Below are positions 1-10,261 of a DNA stretch of 64,000 nt, one piece after another (within the stretch, counting starts at the first letter, position 1; every line of letters begins with the position of its first letter). The notes under the pieces were generated by a model. The model had not been told where the DNA came from and ran no database searches. It was given only the letters and a program-made list of their open reading frames with translations. The DNA is from Cordilura impudica (lineage: Eukaryota; Arthropoda; Insecta; Diptera; Scathophagidae): the NCBI GenBank assembly GCA_963682025.1, contig OY821521.1, positions 120,452,020 through 120,516,019 of the forward strand, read 5' to 3'. The position numbers and the translations under genes are program-made.

Positions 1-604
1 TCTTTTAGCATTTTGTATCCATTCCGGCACTTTGCAGCTAGACTGGATTCAAAATTTAATATTTTATTGTTATGAGAAACAGGATGAATTGAGGTTGCAT
101 TACAGAGGTTGTCAATAATAGGAAATCTTATATAAAACATAATAATATCATTATTGTGGATAATTTTAAACTTACTATTTATCAATAAATCATTTATGCT
201 TACATCGAAATTTTCAAGCTTAAGAATAAATTTTATTTCCTCATTATCTAGTATAATGGGATTAATAACATCAGCTTTAGCTAATGCTATTGATAAAGCG
301 CAGTTTTCTAGGTCCTCTATGATTGCCTTAGTTCTAGTACTTGCTAATTCGTAAAGATATAAGGTGTTCACTTGGGAGGGTTCGCTTTTTGATATTAAAT
401 TGTTCACAGCTTCAGTAAGTTTGTTTATTTGGTCCTGTATTCTAGTGTTTATAACTATTTGGTTTTCATTATTTTATAATAACAGATCTGTTTTTGTTTT
501 TAGTTCATTAAAATCGTCAAAGGCCGGTGTGCCTGCTATAATTTTTAATGCTGTCCCTAGAAAGTTAAGGCTGCGTGCCTGTCGGTGATGAATTTTAACG
601 GTAT
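1..604 (-). pseudogene. env: Errantivirus-type envelope gene remnant (baculovirus F-like)
   Basis: The minus strand reads as the middle of an envelope glycoprotein. A furin-like cleavage motif RQAR lies at 573-584 and is followed by a hydrophobic, glycine-containing stretch like a fusion peptide, then a helical region and an I-D-N-L-C type cysteine segment towards the window edge. This layout is that of the F-like envelope proteins of insect errantiviruses, which mediate membrane fusion. At least one in-frame stop (near 475) interrupts it, both ends are missing, and no LTR is visible beside it, so it is a dead fragment. At its upstream side it abuts a LINE fragment at about 605-618. The family assignment rests on motif recognition, not on an alignment. 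Confidence 0.68.
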
Positions 605-617
605 CCAAGATCTATTT

Positions 618-970
618 GTTGTAAGTCAAGTTCGTAGTTGATATGGTTGTACTTCGCCGACATACTTAATTTGTTCGCATAGATATAAAGCTAAGAGTAT
701 TGAATTCAAGTCGTTGCTTGATACTCATCCATTTAAGTGTTTCGAGCATAGCTCGAATTGATGTATGTATATCTGTTAAATTTTAAAATAGTCCGCATTG
801 CTTTATTTTGTAATTTCTTTCCAATTGTGATTCATTGCAGCATGTATATATTATTGTTGATCCGAATTCAAAGTGAGGTTTTATTATTGTATTGTAGATA
901 TTTTTGCCGTCATTATAGACACTTTACTTCCAATTCTTTTGAAAAAACAATTTTTTGCCAATTTTTATGC
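618..970 (-). pseudogene. LINE-B reverse transcriptase, C-terminal fragment
   Basis: Minus-strand codons give typical LINE reverse-transcriptase thumb motifs, for example KPHFEFGSTI (about 870), LQNKAMRTILKFNRYT (about 800) and RAMLETLKWMSIKQRLEFN (about 720), ending in VGEVQPYQLR near 630. Frameshifts are present. This is the downstream half of the element whose palm domain lies at 4958-5335; the two halves are separated by the DNA transposon at 979-4949. LINE reverse transcriptases copy their own mRNA into a nicked chromosomal target. This copy is inactive. Confidence 0.78.
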
Positions 971-978
971 ATATACAT

Positions 979-1175
979 TAGGGTGCACCATGCTTATATG
1001 GCCCAAAATTTTTTGTGACATTTGGATCGTAACTCCCCCTAGAACTGTTCTCCTTAATGAAAAAATATAGTGTGCGAAAAATTAGTTTGATCGGATAACG
1101 GGAAGGCGTGGCTCATCCGCCCTAAAGTTGGTAAAATACGTAAAATTTCTAAAAAATTTACACAAATGTTAATTT
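979..1175. repeat. Left terminal inverted repeat of the 979-4949 transposon
   Basis: It begins TAGGGTGCACC and pairs in inverse orientation with 4755-4949. Mismatches are spread over the arm, which shows that the copy is old. The block GCGTGGCTCATCCGCCC at 1107-1123 is retained exactly in the right arm. Confidence 0.85.
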
Positions 1176-1654
1176 TTTTTATGTCTATGCAGCAAGCTAC
1201 TATATTTTTAAGTGGATCATAATGTACTATTTGAATCTGTCAGCAAAATAAAAATAACACATCAATTTTTTAAGTTATTCTATTTTTTCTTGGAAAATAT
1301 GTATGTTTTTTAAACCTGGGAAAAGAAAGCAAATCTGAAAAAGTTATAACCATTCTGCTTTAGGAAAATATTTTAAATAATCCAATGTTTTTACAATTAG
1401 TAATTCAACATAAAAACTTATACAACAGTAAAACCTCCCAATGCAGGCATTATAATTTTATAGAAAACTAATAAAGTTTAAAAAAAATATATTTTTTTTA
1501 AGATCACCTTATATTTAATATCTTTTTTAATTATGTTGAACACAGAAATCTTTAAATGTATTTTTTATTTTTAAATATATAACTCATATTTAAATAAAAT
1601 TTTCATAATTAATCATTTTTGTACTTTATTTTATTTAAGATTTACATATTAATT

Positions 1655-4187
1655 TAATAGTGTTGATTTGGTTGTACTAGGATATTTTTTTCTATAATCT
1701 GCAACAATTTGCATTATTAGTTGCTTCTCTTCTTCGTCTCGTGACAAGACTTGATTAAAGTTCTTCCATCAGTTTGACTGCCCGTTCTGCAGTGTCATTA
1801 ACAACTTTCAGTTTTCTTACTATACCCAAACCAATATTGTAACAGGTGTCGTTCTTCCATTCTTCTGGTTCTTTCTTAAGAAAATCCGTTGGAATAGGAA
1901 ATCTCTTAAAAAAATTTAAACTTTGTTGCGAGATAAAATCTTCAAAATTTTTATCGATGCACTGTCTTATGTGATGGGAAAGAATTGTAAATTTTTTGTT
2001 GTCACTTTCATTAGGTTGATTTAAAGCAGCTACCATAAGTTTTTTTTTCTTTTATACGAAATTTGATCATCGAAAAAAGCCAGCGCTGCAGATTCTAGTG
2101 ATAAATACCATAAATGATTGCAGAATTCCCGCAGTAATTCTCGACTTATATTTTCATCAATTAAACTATAACCATTTAACTTTTTTAATAAAGTCAAATC
2201 TTGATTAGGAGCTTCAGCAGCAACTGGGGCTTTTATCCAAGCTTTTAAATATATTTTTACTATAAAAATACATATGTCTCTAATACCATTCTTCTCAGAG
2301 TCAGTCAAAATAAACTCTTCCCGCATAAAAATATTTTTAAACCATACACTGCCTTGGACATCCACCGGCCATGGTGAAAGGCTCCTGGCATTTTAAAAGT
2401 GAACTTTGGAACTACCACTGCAAGAAAAACTATAGCCAATCGAAGAAGTTCCTTGTAATCATCTCATCTTTTCTTTTAGATTATTTACTACAAACTCAAT
2501 TAGCTCTGTTGTATTGCCAAGTATATTTTTTACGTGCTGATCTTCAATTCCAGATTTAAAATTATTTTTATTTAATTTAATCCAGCCATTTCTAAATCTA
2601 TGAAATAGTGTGACACTTGGGCCAGAAGACTTTTGCATTTTTTCATCAAAAACGCTCCGTAAAAGTATTTAAAATATGTGATGACGGCACGGAAAATATA
2701 TGAGATATTTATCTAATCTTTGCTCTAAAAGTACTCATGCGCCATTTATTCATCCTAAGTTGGATGCTGTGGTATCGCAGCAAAGAGCTTCTACCTTTTG
2801 TTCTAGATCCCATTCTTTCAGTAAATTACAGACGGCAATAGCCCGTTCCTCTCCCGTGCCTGCACTAATTGCTGGAATCCCAAGTAACTGCTCAGTTCCA
2901 TTATAAGATATAACTACAGGCAGACGATCAACGTGTTCTTTACCCATCAACGATGGCAAAATTTTACCATCCAAATGACCAGTTATTGCTGGAATTTCTG
3001 TGTTTTTAAATGCATCTTGAATTTGTTTACCTGTTTCATATCGAAATTGTGTACGACATCGGCGTATTGAAGTTGCGTTTATACGTCGTGTTTCAAAGCT
3101 TGAGCAGTTGCTATAAGGATTCGAACTGCGTCGCGATCACTTATTTTACATTTATCTAATGCTGATACAAGTTCTGGTGTAATAAAATTATGACGACCTC
3201 GCTTTTTTGTTAAACTGCTTGGTCCTGGTTCATCTTTGGGAATTTCAATTCTATCTAGATCAAGATGTTCAAAGACTTCCTCATCACTTGATTCGGACTC
3301 CAAATTTTCGAACTCTTCTGAAATTTTTTTAGAAAATATCTCAATTCAGCAATTTTCTGTATCATATTATTATTTTACATCAAATTTATTATTATTACAT
3401 CAATTATTTACATCAAAGAAAAATATCTGTTAAAATCTTTGTAATATCCTAGCGAAACTTTATAATATTTTGTAACGATAATGAAATTGAAAGTTGTAAC
3501 TACTTATTTTTAAATATTTACTTAACTAATTACTTTAACACTTGGAGGTGATTATTGGTAATGATATATCATTACTAGAAATGATATAAGTTATGGCTTG
3601 TTTTCCAAAGTTATGCTGGGATACTCATAACCCATTATAATTGTTTTACATACCTTTCAAACCGGCTTCATATTTCTCACGAAAACGCTGTTTTTTTTTC
3701 TTGTCGAAGGGCTTTTCTTTCTTCTAGTTTTGCTAAGAAACAGTCACTACCTATCATTGAACCAGGTCTTCCTTTTTTCTTTGATTTATCAAAAATAACT
3801 TGTCTTCTTCTATATTCATCATATCTAGGGCATTGGCATGAGCGATATCAAACAAATGATCAAATTTTTCTGAGAAATCTCTCTCACGTTTTCCTACAAT
3901 AATGTTCGACGCTTGCAATTTTTCTGTAACTTCTTCCATTCAAGGTATAAACTCTCAACTTTTAAAACACATTTTTCAACAGCTCTAGTTGGAATTCGTG
4001 CTTTATTCCATAACACATCTATTTCTTTTACGACAAGGGAAGCACTTGGTCGCAGTTCTAGTTTTACTTTGCGCATATTGTAAAATAATACACGCAAAAC
4101 TTGCGCATTGGATGGTAATTTAGCACCGATTATTTGGCTTGCATCATAATCAAGAAGAAATAACTTTTCTTGTCCTATTGTATTCAT
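1655..4187 (-). pseudogene. Transposase of unassigned 8-bp-TSD transposon, broken
   Basis: The gene runs leftward from the ATG at 4187. Recognisable blocks in order are an N-terminal region (4187-3894), a region continuing in another frame (3939-3754), a lysine-rich segment ending at a possible 5' splice site (AAAG|GTATGT, about 3655), an acidic segment followed by an ISDRDAVRILIATAQAL block (3303-3079), a block with VDRLPVVISYNGTEQLLG and CCDTTASN (2974-2750), and a C-terminal part with NDTAERAVKLMEEL (1800-1755) and a charged tail to about 1655. The acidic residue in CCDTTASN is a candidate catalytic Asp. I recall the same blocks from uncharacterised transposon-like proteins in arthropods and cnidarians, but cannot give a family name. 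Several frameshifts and stops make it non-functional. Confidence 0.72.
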
Positions 4188-4754
4188 ATTTTCTTTTAAC
4201 TTTTTTTATATTCACTATATTATTACAAATTTAAAATTTATTCTGATATTTGTTTCAATTTTTCACTTTAATATTCACTGACTAGACTAGACACATCCGC
4301 AAGTGTTATAACTAACCTGTGTAATAACTAACAATGAATGTTATATAATCAAAAAAGATTTCATTCTTATTTGGGGATTTCCCGTTTTATGTAGTAAAGA
4401 GTTTGTGTTGTTAAAAAAAAAAAATGGTTTTAATTGGAACTTTTTCGAAAAATTTGTTCATGTAATAGAGTTGCCAGACTTTGATTGTTAACGATTTAGT
4501 TTTTAATACATTTTTTTTAAATTATTGACAATTTATTTTCCAAAAAAAATGGTTTATGTTGTTTTTAATAAAGAAAATGGTTTGAGTAATTACTTTTTCA
4601 AAAGTAATTTTATTTCTATTAAATATCATCAAAAATGCAGTTTTCCATGAAAAAATGGCATAATTAAAAAAGCTGATGTGTTACGATAATTTAATTTACA
4701 TATTCGGATTCAGAACACTAGTTTGACCTTAAAATAGTTCAGTTTGTTGCATAG

Positions 4755-4949
4755 GCTTACCCCATAATTAAAATTTGTGCAAATTTTATATGAATTTTTT
4801 GGATTTTAAAAACTTTAGGGCGGATGAGCCACGCCACCCCGATATCCGATCGAACTTATTTTTTGCACACTGTATTTTTTCACTAACGAGAACGTTTCCA
4901 GGGGGAGTTACGGTACAATTTCGCAAGTTGAAAAATAAGGCGCACCCTA
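4755..4949. repeat. Right terminal inverted repeat of the 979-4949 transposon
   Basis: It ends GGCGCACCCTA directly before the second ATATACAT target duplication. It carries the inverse of the left-arm block, GGGCGGATGAGCCACGC, at about 4819-4835. Confidence 0.85.
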
Positions 4950-4957
4950 ATATACAT

Positions 4958-5335
4958 ACATATATTCTATGTGATCTTTAAATTTCATTTCTTGGTCTAT
5001 TATAAATCCAAGATATTTAATATTTTTAATTTCTCTATAAACTCATCGTTAATTTTGAATGTTGTTTCGCTGTTCATATTTATTTCTAGCATTTTTGTCT
5101 TTTTTTCATTTAATTTTAATTTGTTCATTTTTAACCATGTGTTAACATTATTCATATCGTTTATCATTTTTTCTCGACATTCTTCACTTGTGGACCCTTC
5201 TGTGAATATGAGTGTATCGTCTGTATATAATACCACTTCACATTTATCCATTATATTTGGCATATCATTAATGTATATGATAAACAGTAGAGCACCCAAT
5301 ATTGAGCCTTGCGGGACTGCGAAATCAAAAGTAAA
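4958..5335 (-). pseudogene. LINE-B reverse transcriptase, palm fragment
   Basis: The minus strand encodes VPQGSILGALLFIIYINDMP, the catalytic box YTDD (5216-5227; YADD is usual), and a downstream KLKLNEKKTKML block. These are motifs of the LINE reverse-transcriptase palm, in the usual order. The reading frame then runs into the target duplication of the DNA transposon and resumes at 970. The fragment is truncated on its 5' side at about 5335, where a different LINE (LINE-A) begins. Confidence 0.82.
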
Positions 5336-5343
5336 AGTACAAA

Positions 5344-5577
5344 AGTAAGCTTTTTGTCCAAGACAACTCCGAGATATGATTAAGTACATTTATGGTATTA
5401 TTTCCAATAATAAGATGACGTCTTGGCAGTCTTTTTGGGAGATTTGTTGAATGGAAAAATTATTGCTTGGGTCTTGTTTGGATTAATTTTGATTTTCCAC
5501 TTTCTGAAGAAATTAACGTCATCTGCGTAGTAAGCAATTTTCATATATTTCGGGACTTTGAAATCGGATGTATAAAT
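5344..5577 (-). pseudogene. LINE-A fragment (reverse transcriptase, internally deleted)
   Basis: The sequence matches by eye the minus-strand LINE-A copies at 39950-40230 and 48470-48770, including the KTQAIIFPFNKSPKRL coding block. About 70 bp that lie between the YADD region and the KWKIKIN block in the other copies are missing, and the retained ends meet at GAAGAAATTAAC. The fragment is flanked by LINE-B on the left and unassigned sequence on the right. Confidence 0.85.
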
Positions 5578-6019
5578 TAATTTCCGAACACTATGTGTTG
5601 TTTTTTATTTCTGTTCTGAACTTCAATTCATTCTTTATTGTCCAAACATGTTTCTTAAATACTAAAAATCTTAATTCTAACATAAAATCATTCATTTCAT
5701 TTTAAATAATAAAATTAAATACATACATAAATTAATTTAATTGGTTTTGTTGAAAAATGATTATTAATTTTTCAATTAAGTCCCGATTCCATTTAAAGGC
5801 CATTATAATAAAGTAAACAATAATTACGAATTATTCACACCAAGAAGCGAAACACCGAATGAAAAGAAATGTCAAATATTCAACAAAAAAAAAGCGAATG
5901 AGAGAATTGCTTGAAATAGCCGAGAACCGGCAATTATTTTTCCCTTTTTATTCCCCTCACCGCAAGCATCTACAAACTCAAGAATTGCGCAACAAAAATT
6001 GCCTTGTGTGAACTTGGAC
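5578..6019. other. Unassigned non-coding sequence
   Basis: I see no convincing coding frame, terminal repeat or RNA gene here. The composition is AT-rich and there are short A runs. Confidence 0.5.
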
Positions 6020-6195
6020 TTAGTGTCTGCCACTACTCGCACGAAAAATTTGGTGCCATTAGTGTGATCACTGCGGAAAATGTGTGTGGATTAGTAAAAA
6101 AAAATGTGAGTGTATTAGTTTTTCGAACTTGCAGTGTGATGTGAGATGGCTGGGTTACCCACCAAATTTTTCGTGCGAGTAGTGGCGGACACTAA
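6020..6195. mobile_element. 176-bp inverted-repeat element (MITE-like)
   Basis: A 36-bp terminal inverted repeat begins TTAGTGTCTGCCACTACTCG at 6020 and is matched inversely at 6160-6195 with one mismatch. No target duplication is obvious in the flanks, so the superfamily is open. The interior contains CAGTGTGATGTGAGAT, which recurs in the 74-bp repeat at 6562-6709. Confidence 0.75.
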
Positions 6196-6561
6196 CGATG
6201 ATTAATGTTACCTTTTATATGTTTAATGCAAATTTACTGGATTCTGTAAAATTGTAATTAAAGTTTTAACTTGTTAAATCTATTATAATGATTTATTTTT
6301 TGAAATGCGCATACAAAAACGCAAGTTTGTTAATTATAGAGCATAAATATTATTAACTATTATTAAAATAATACTAATAATAATAAATGTAAACACTTTC
6401 CCTCAAACATGTGCCTGTATAATAAACTCGGTAACTCTACTTAAAATAAAATGAGAGAAGTATACAAATTTTTTCAAGTTTACGCTTCGACAACATTTTA
6501 AAAATGAGATTGCAGTCAGATGTGTGAGCATGAAATTTAATGGCGATGGATTCGACTAACA

Positions 6562-6709
6562 CGAACAATTTTTCGTTGATAATACGTACACAACGATTTT
6601 ACAATTTCAGTGTGATGTGAGATTGGGTGGTAATTCGAACAATTTTTCGTTGATAATACGTACACAACAATTTTACAATTGCAGTGTGATGTGCGATAGC
6701 GGGCTTACT
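6562..6709. repeat. 74-bp tandem duplication
   Basis: Two copies begin CGAACAATTTTTCGTTGATA at 6562 and 6636. Each contains ACGTACACAAC and CAGTGTGATGTG. The second copy drifts at its end (GCGATAGCGGGC). The shared motif with the 6020-6195 element suggests common origin. Confidence 0.85.
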
Positions 6710-7031
6710 TCCGCCATTAATATTGGCGTCGACATGGATCTCTGTTTAATATTATTTTAAGAAATGTTCGGCAAATGCTAGGCATGCAATAGAGATGCCA
6801 CGCTTATATTCTTGTGTGGATATAAATATTGCTACACTGAACAATTTTTTTTTTGTTTTAATTTATTCAGTATTTTAATTACAAAATGTTTTTTTTTTAT
6901 AAAAAAAAGTCGTGCACTGTAAATATAAATATGGTGTGTGTAAGTATATTGTTATATGTATTCTTGTGCATTTTTAACCAGACGTGAAACATTATATGAA
7001 AAAAGCGATTTGTGAGGCCAGACGATATTGT
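6710..7031. other. Unassigned non-coding sequence
   Basis: AT-rich sequence with T and A homopolymers (6846-6910). I recognise no gene or element. Confidence 0.5.
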
Positions 7032-7102
7032 GCCCGGCTACCTCAGTCGGTAGAGCATGAGGCTTTATATCTCAGGGTGAGGGCATTTGCCTACGTTGGG
7101 CG
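7032..7102 (+). pseudogene. tRNA-Lys(CTT)-like sequence, degenerate
   Basis: The acceptor stem GCCCGGC pairs with the 3' GTTGGGC. The D-arm CCTCAGTCGGTAGAGC and anticodon-stem sequence TGAGG...TCTCA are close to the metazoan tRNA-Lys(CTT). The anticodon loop is altered (CTTTATA) and the T-arm has lost the TTCGA loop. A functional tRNA is therefore unlikely. It is better read as a tRNA pseudogene or as the head of a tRNA-derived SINE. Confidence 0.75.
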
Positions 7103-7325
7103 TAGTAAGGATACCTAAGTTTTGGCCGCTCTTTCACTATTCTGCCGTCAAGCGTTGAAAATCGGAAGATTTGACCGGGTATTGTGCTAGTTGATGAATG
7201 CGAACGCTCGCTGGGTTATGATCAGCTGTGATTGTTGTGATTTACAAATGAGTGAGTTGTTGGAATGATAAATTGTAAAATAAATAACAATAGAATGACG
7301 AAATAAACAATAATAATAATAAAAT
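7032..7325 (+). mobile_element. Candidate tRNA-Lys-derived SINE
   Basis: A tRNA-Lys-like head (7032-7102) is followed by about 200 bp of unrelated body and an A-rich tail with AATAATAATAAT at about 7310-7322. That is the usual order of a tRNA-derived SINE, which would be transcribed by RNA polymerase III from the A and B boxes of the tRNA-like head. The B box is poorly preserved. I did not find a target duplication, and no second copy is in the window. Confidence 0.45.
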
Positions 7326-7994
7326 AGTTTAGATAACGGGGACTTGCCAAAATTTATGTTAGCCTGGTATGCCAGCCAAATTAGACGGCATTATTGTGGC
7401 CAAAATTAAGGCCAAAATGACCATTCCAAGGCCAAATTTACAGAGGCTATTGACCCCAAAGAGCCGTTTTCCCTAACGTTGGTTTTAGTTGATTATAGAG
7501 TTTATGGAAAGAAAAAATAGGCGGGGCATATTTATGTAAAAGAAATTAGGGAAATTGGCGAAGGCTTGGCGGCAGAATCATATTATCGGCAGCATCATTG
7601 CTGTCGTAACTAGTGAAGCGAATAGTGGTTTTGCGGAAATCAGCAAATTGGTGTATGTGTAATGGTACGGTTTGGTTCGAATTGTCCTCTTCGCTTTCCC
7701 TGGGTCTTTCGCTGCACGAACGTGCTGGCGTTGGGGCTTAGCTCGCCGGATGGGTGGGATCTTGCTAAGACCCAGGGAAGCCGCACTACAGATATTCACG
7801 TGCGATTAAAAAAAAAAAACACTGTAAAAAAATTACGGTATCTAATGGATGGACGGATATACTTACTTTTAGGTTGGGGAGTAGTTGTTATGTCCCTTTA
7901 GCCCTCCCTACCATGTTACCTGTTTCCATCTTCATTGTAGGTAACCCACATAAATGAAAAGTTTGGCTGGGTTTTGGTTTTCTACATTGGGTTT
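7326..7994. other. Unassigned non-coding sequence with a short inverted repeat
   Basis: No coding frame is convincing. CCCTGGGTCTT (about 7698) is inverted as AAGACCCAGGG (about 7767), giving a possible stem around a GC-richer core. GGCCAAAATTAAGGCCAAA-like repeats lie at 7398-7440. Confidence 0.5.
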
Positions 7995-8830
7995 ATAATA
8001 AATTTATTTAACCTTCATTTTTAAGGTGTTCAAAATTTAAATTTTATTTAGCACAATTTATTTTATTATTTTATATTTTCGGAAAATTTTACTTTTTAGA
8101 AAAATTTTCAAGTTTAGCAACATTTTATTTTTGGCCAAATTTTAATTTTAGGACAATTTTTAATGTTAGCTTAATTTTAATTTTAGCTTAAGTTTAGAAT
8201 TAGGAAAATTTTAGTTTAAATTTTATAATTAGAAGACTTTTTATGTAATTTTAGAAAAATTTAGTATTTAGGTAAATTTTTATATTTAGAATACCTTACA
8301 CTTAGTTAATTTTTAATTAAAAAAATTTGGTTTAATTAGAAAAACCTCACATTTAGAAAACTTTTAAATTCTAATTAGAAAAATCTTTAGAAAAAAAATT
8401 CTCATTTATGGTTAGGAAATTTTTGTTTTTCTTTTATTTATTTTTTTAATTTTATACCATAATTAGCAAGATTTAGGAAAAGTTTAATTCTAGGACAATT
8501 TTTTAATTTTAGGAAAATTTTTAAATTTTAGAAAAATTTTAAATTTTTAGGAAAATTTTTAATAGTAGAAAAATTTTAATTTTAACAAAATTTTAATTTT
8601 TGCACAATTTTAATTTTAGCAAATTTCATATCTAAAAAAATATTTGATATTTAGTTTAAATTTATAATTAGAAAAAATTTCTTAATGTAGTAAAATGTTT
8701 AGTTTAATTTTATATTTAGGAACTTTTATTAATGTAGGAAAAATTTTTAGTATAATTTTATAATTAGAAAATTTTATTAACTTAGCAAATTTAGTACAAT
8801 TCTTAGTCTTAGCAAATAATTTAAATTTCA
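7995..8830. repeat. AT-rich degenerate tandem repeat (TTTTAGGAAAATTTTAATT-like)
   Basis: Variants of TTTTAATTTTAG and GAAAATTTTTA recur dozens of times with irregular spacing of roughly 15-40 bp. The array is too diverged to give one unit length by eye. It contains no gene. Confidence 0.75.
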
Positions 8831-8842
8831 TAAAAATTTTAT

Positions 8843-9052
8843 TTGTAATTTGCCAAATTATTTGTCTATAAAAATAAAAAAAAGAATAACCGACTTATTG
8901 TGGTTGTTGCCGATTGTAGCGCTATCGCCTGTCGCCGGGGTTGTGTAATTTGTAATTTATCAAATTATTTGTCTATAAAAATAAAAATAAGGATTACCGA
9001 CTTATTGTGGTTGTTGCCGATTGTAGCGCTATCGCCTGTCGCCGGGGTTGTG
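8843..9052. repeat. 107-bp tandem duplication with GC-rich core
   Basis: Two copies start at 8843 and 8950 with TTGTAATTT and both contain GACTTATTGTGGTTGTTGCC and GCTATCGCCTGTCGCCGGGG. Few differences separate the copies, so the duplication is recent relative to the surrounding decayed repeat. Short open frames over it are products of the repeat. Confidence 0.9.
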
Positions 9053-10261
9053 TCTCTGAAGAGGCCGCTGCTTTTCTCTGCTTCGTATTGTTTCGACATA
9101 TTTTCTTAACTTATTTACGGTATTTCTTTAATATCAAAAAGTTTAGTTTTATTATATTTAAAATATTATCACTTTTGTTTGAATACGTTCCTCTTTTAAT
9201 TTTAAATGTCTTTAAGTTTTTAAATTACTTCAATTGCTTAATCTTTAAAATTTTATTTAATTTTAATGTCTTAGCTCGATATTTTTTGGGTGAAAATTAT
9301 TTCAAAATATTAAAACAACAAGGTTCTTATAAATTTGATATACTTTTAGAAAATGTTTTATATAATATATTGTTTTTTTTTTTTTTTTTTTAATTAATTT
9401 TTATTGAGTTTGTAAATTTTTATTTATTTCGGAAACATTTTAACATTTTTAAGGATTTTAGATGCAAACCCTTGATAACAATTTTGGTTAATATTTAACC
9501 ATTATTTTAAATTGAGTTAATTTGATACTTAGTTATATTTTCTTTTTATTCAGTCTTTTTTTTATTTTAAATATATTAATATTAGAAAATATTGAATTTT
9601 CGTTAAAGTTTTCTTCAATATATTTAAGTCTTTCTAAGTTTAAATTCTTTAAATTTTGTAAGCTTCACTTATTTTAAATTTCCTAAACTTTAACTTTTTT
9701 CTTCACAACTGTACTTATTTCTTAGCTTAACTTAATTTTTTTTTCTTTAATTTAGCATTTCTTCTACAATTAATCATTAACTTAAACTTTCTTAAATTTA
9801 AATTTTTTTCCGGTTTTTACTCAACCTTTCTTGTTCACTTTCAAAATTCAACTCTCCAAAACTTCAATAATCTTACATTTCAATTTTCTTAATCTTTAAA
9901 TTTATATGCAATTCTTATATGCAAAACAAATTTTTTTTCTTCAACACTGTTATTTTAATTTACTTAACCTTACTTTACTTTCTTAAAACTACATTTTAAA
10001 TTCTTAGAGGTTTTTCCTCAACCTTTTCTTTCTGTTATCACAATTCAACTCCCCAAAACTTCAATAATTCTACTACATTTCAAGTTTCTTAATCTTTTTT
10101 TATATTTTTGTTTTATAATGTATTGTTTATCTATCTAATAAATGAAGATATTAAGTAAATTTGATTATAATTATATATGATAAATAATAGAAGTATTTAC
10201 TACATTAAGTAAAATCACTAAATATTAATTAATTAAACTTGTATAAAATAGCAAGAAAAAT
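9053..10261. repeat. AT-rich repeat region with about 195-bp direct repeat
   Basis: The region is dominated by T- and A-rich runs with no supported gene. A block with CTCAACCTTT, ATTCAACTC, CCAAAACTTCAATAAT and TTTCTTAATCTTT occurs at about 9815-9900 and again at about 10011-10098, which gives a direct repeat offset of about 195 bp. Confidence 0.65.

Larger units (their letters stand above)
979..4949 (-). mobile_element. 3.97-kb DNA transposon with long inverted repeats, 8-bp TSD
   Basis: The ends are TAGGGTGCACC (979) and GGCGCACCCTA (ending 4949), and the flanks carry the 8-bp direct duplication ATATACAT at 971-978 and 4950-4957. Inverted similarity extends about 170-200 bp inward; both arms contain GTAACTCCCCCT and GGCGTGGCTCATCCGCCCTAAAGTT. 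A broken transposase gene lies inside on the minus strand. The 8-bp duplication fits the hAT or P superfamilies, but the terminal sequence and protein motifs do not let me name the family. The insertion splits a LINE-B copy. Confidence 0.9.

Noticed and set aside
4971..5348. 125-codon plus-strand open frame
   Set aside because: It is the antisense shadow of the LINE-B reverse transcriptase.
7032..7102. Functional tRNA-Lys gene
   Set aside because: The anticodon loop and T-arm are altered and the length is 71 nt, so the sequence is degenerate.
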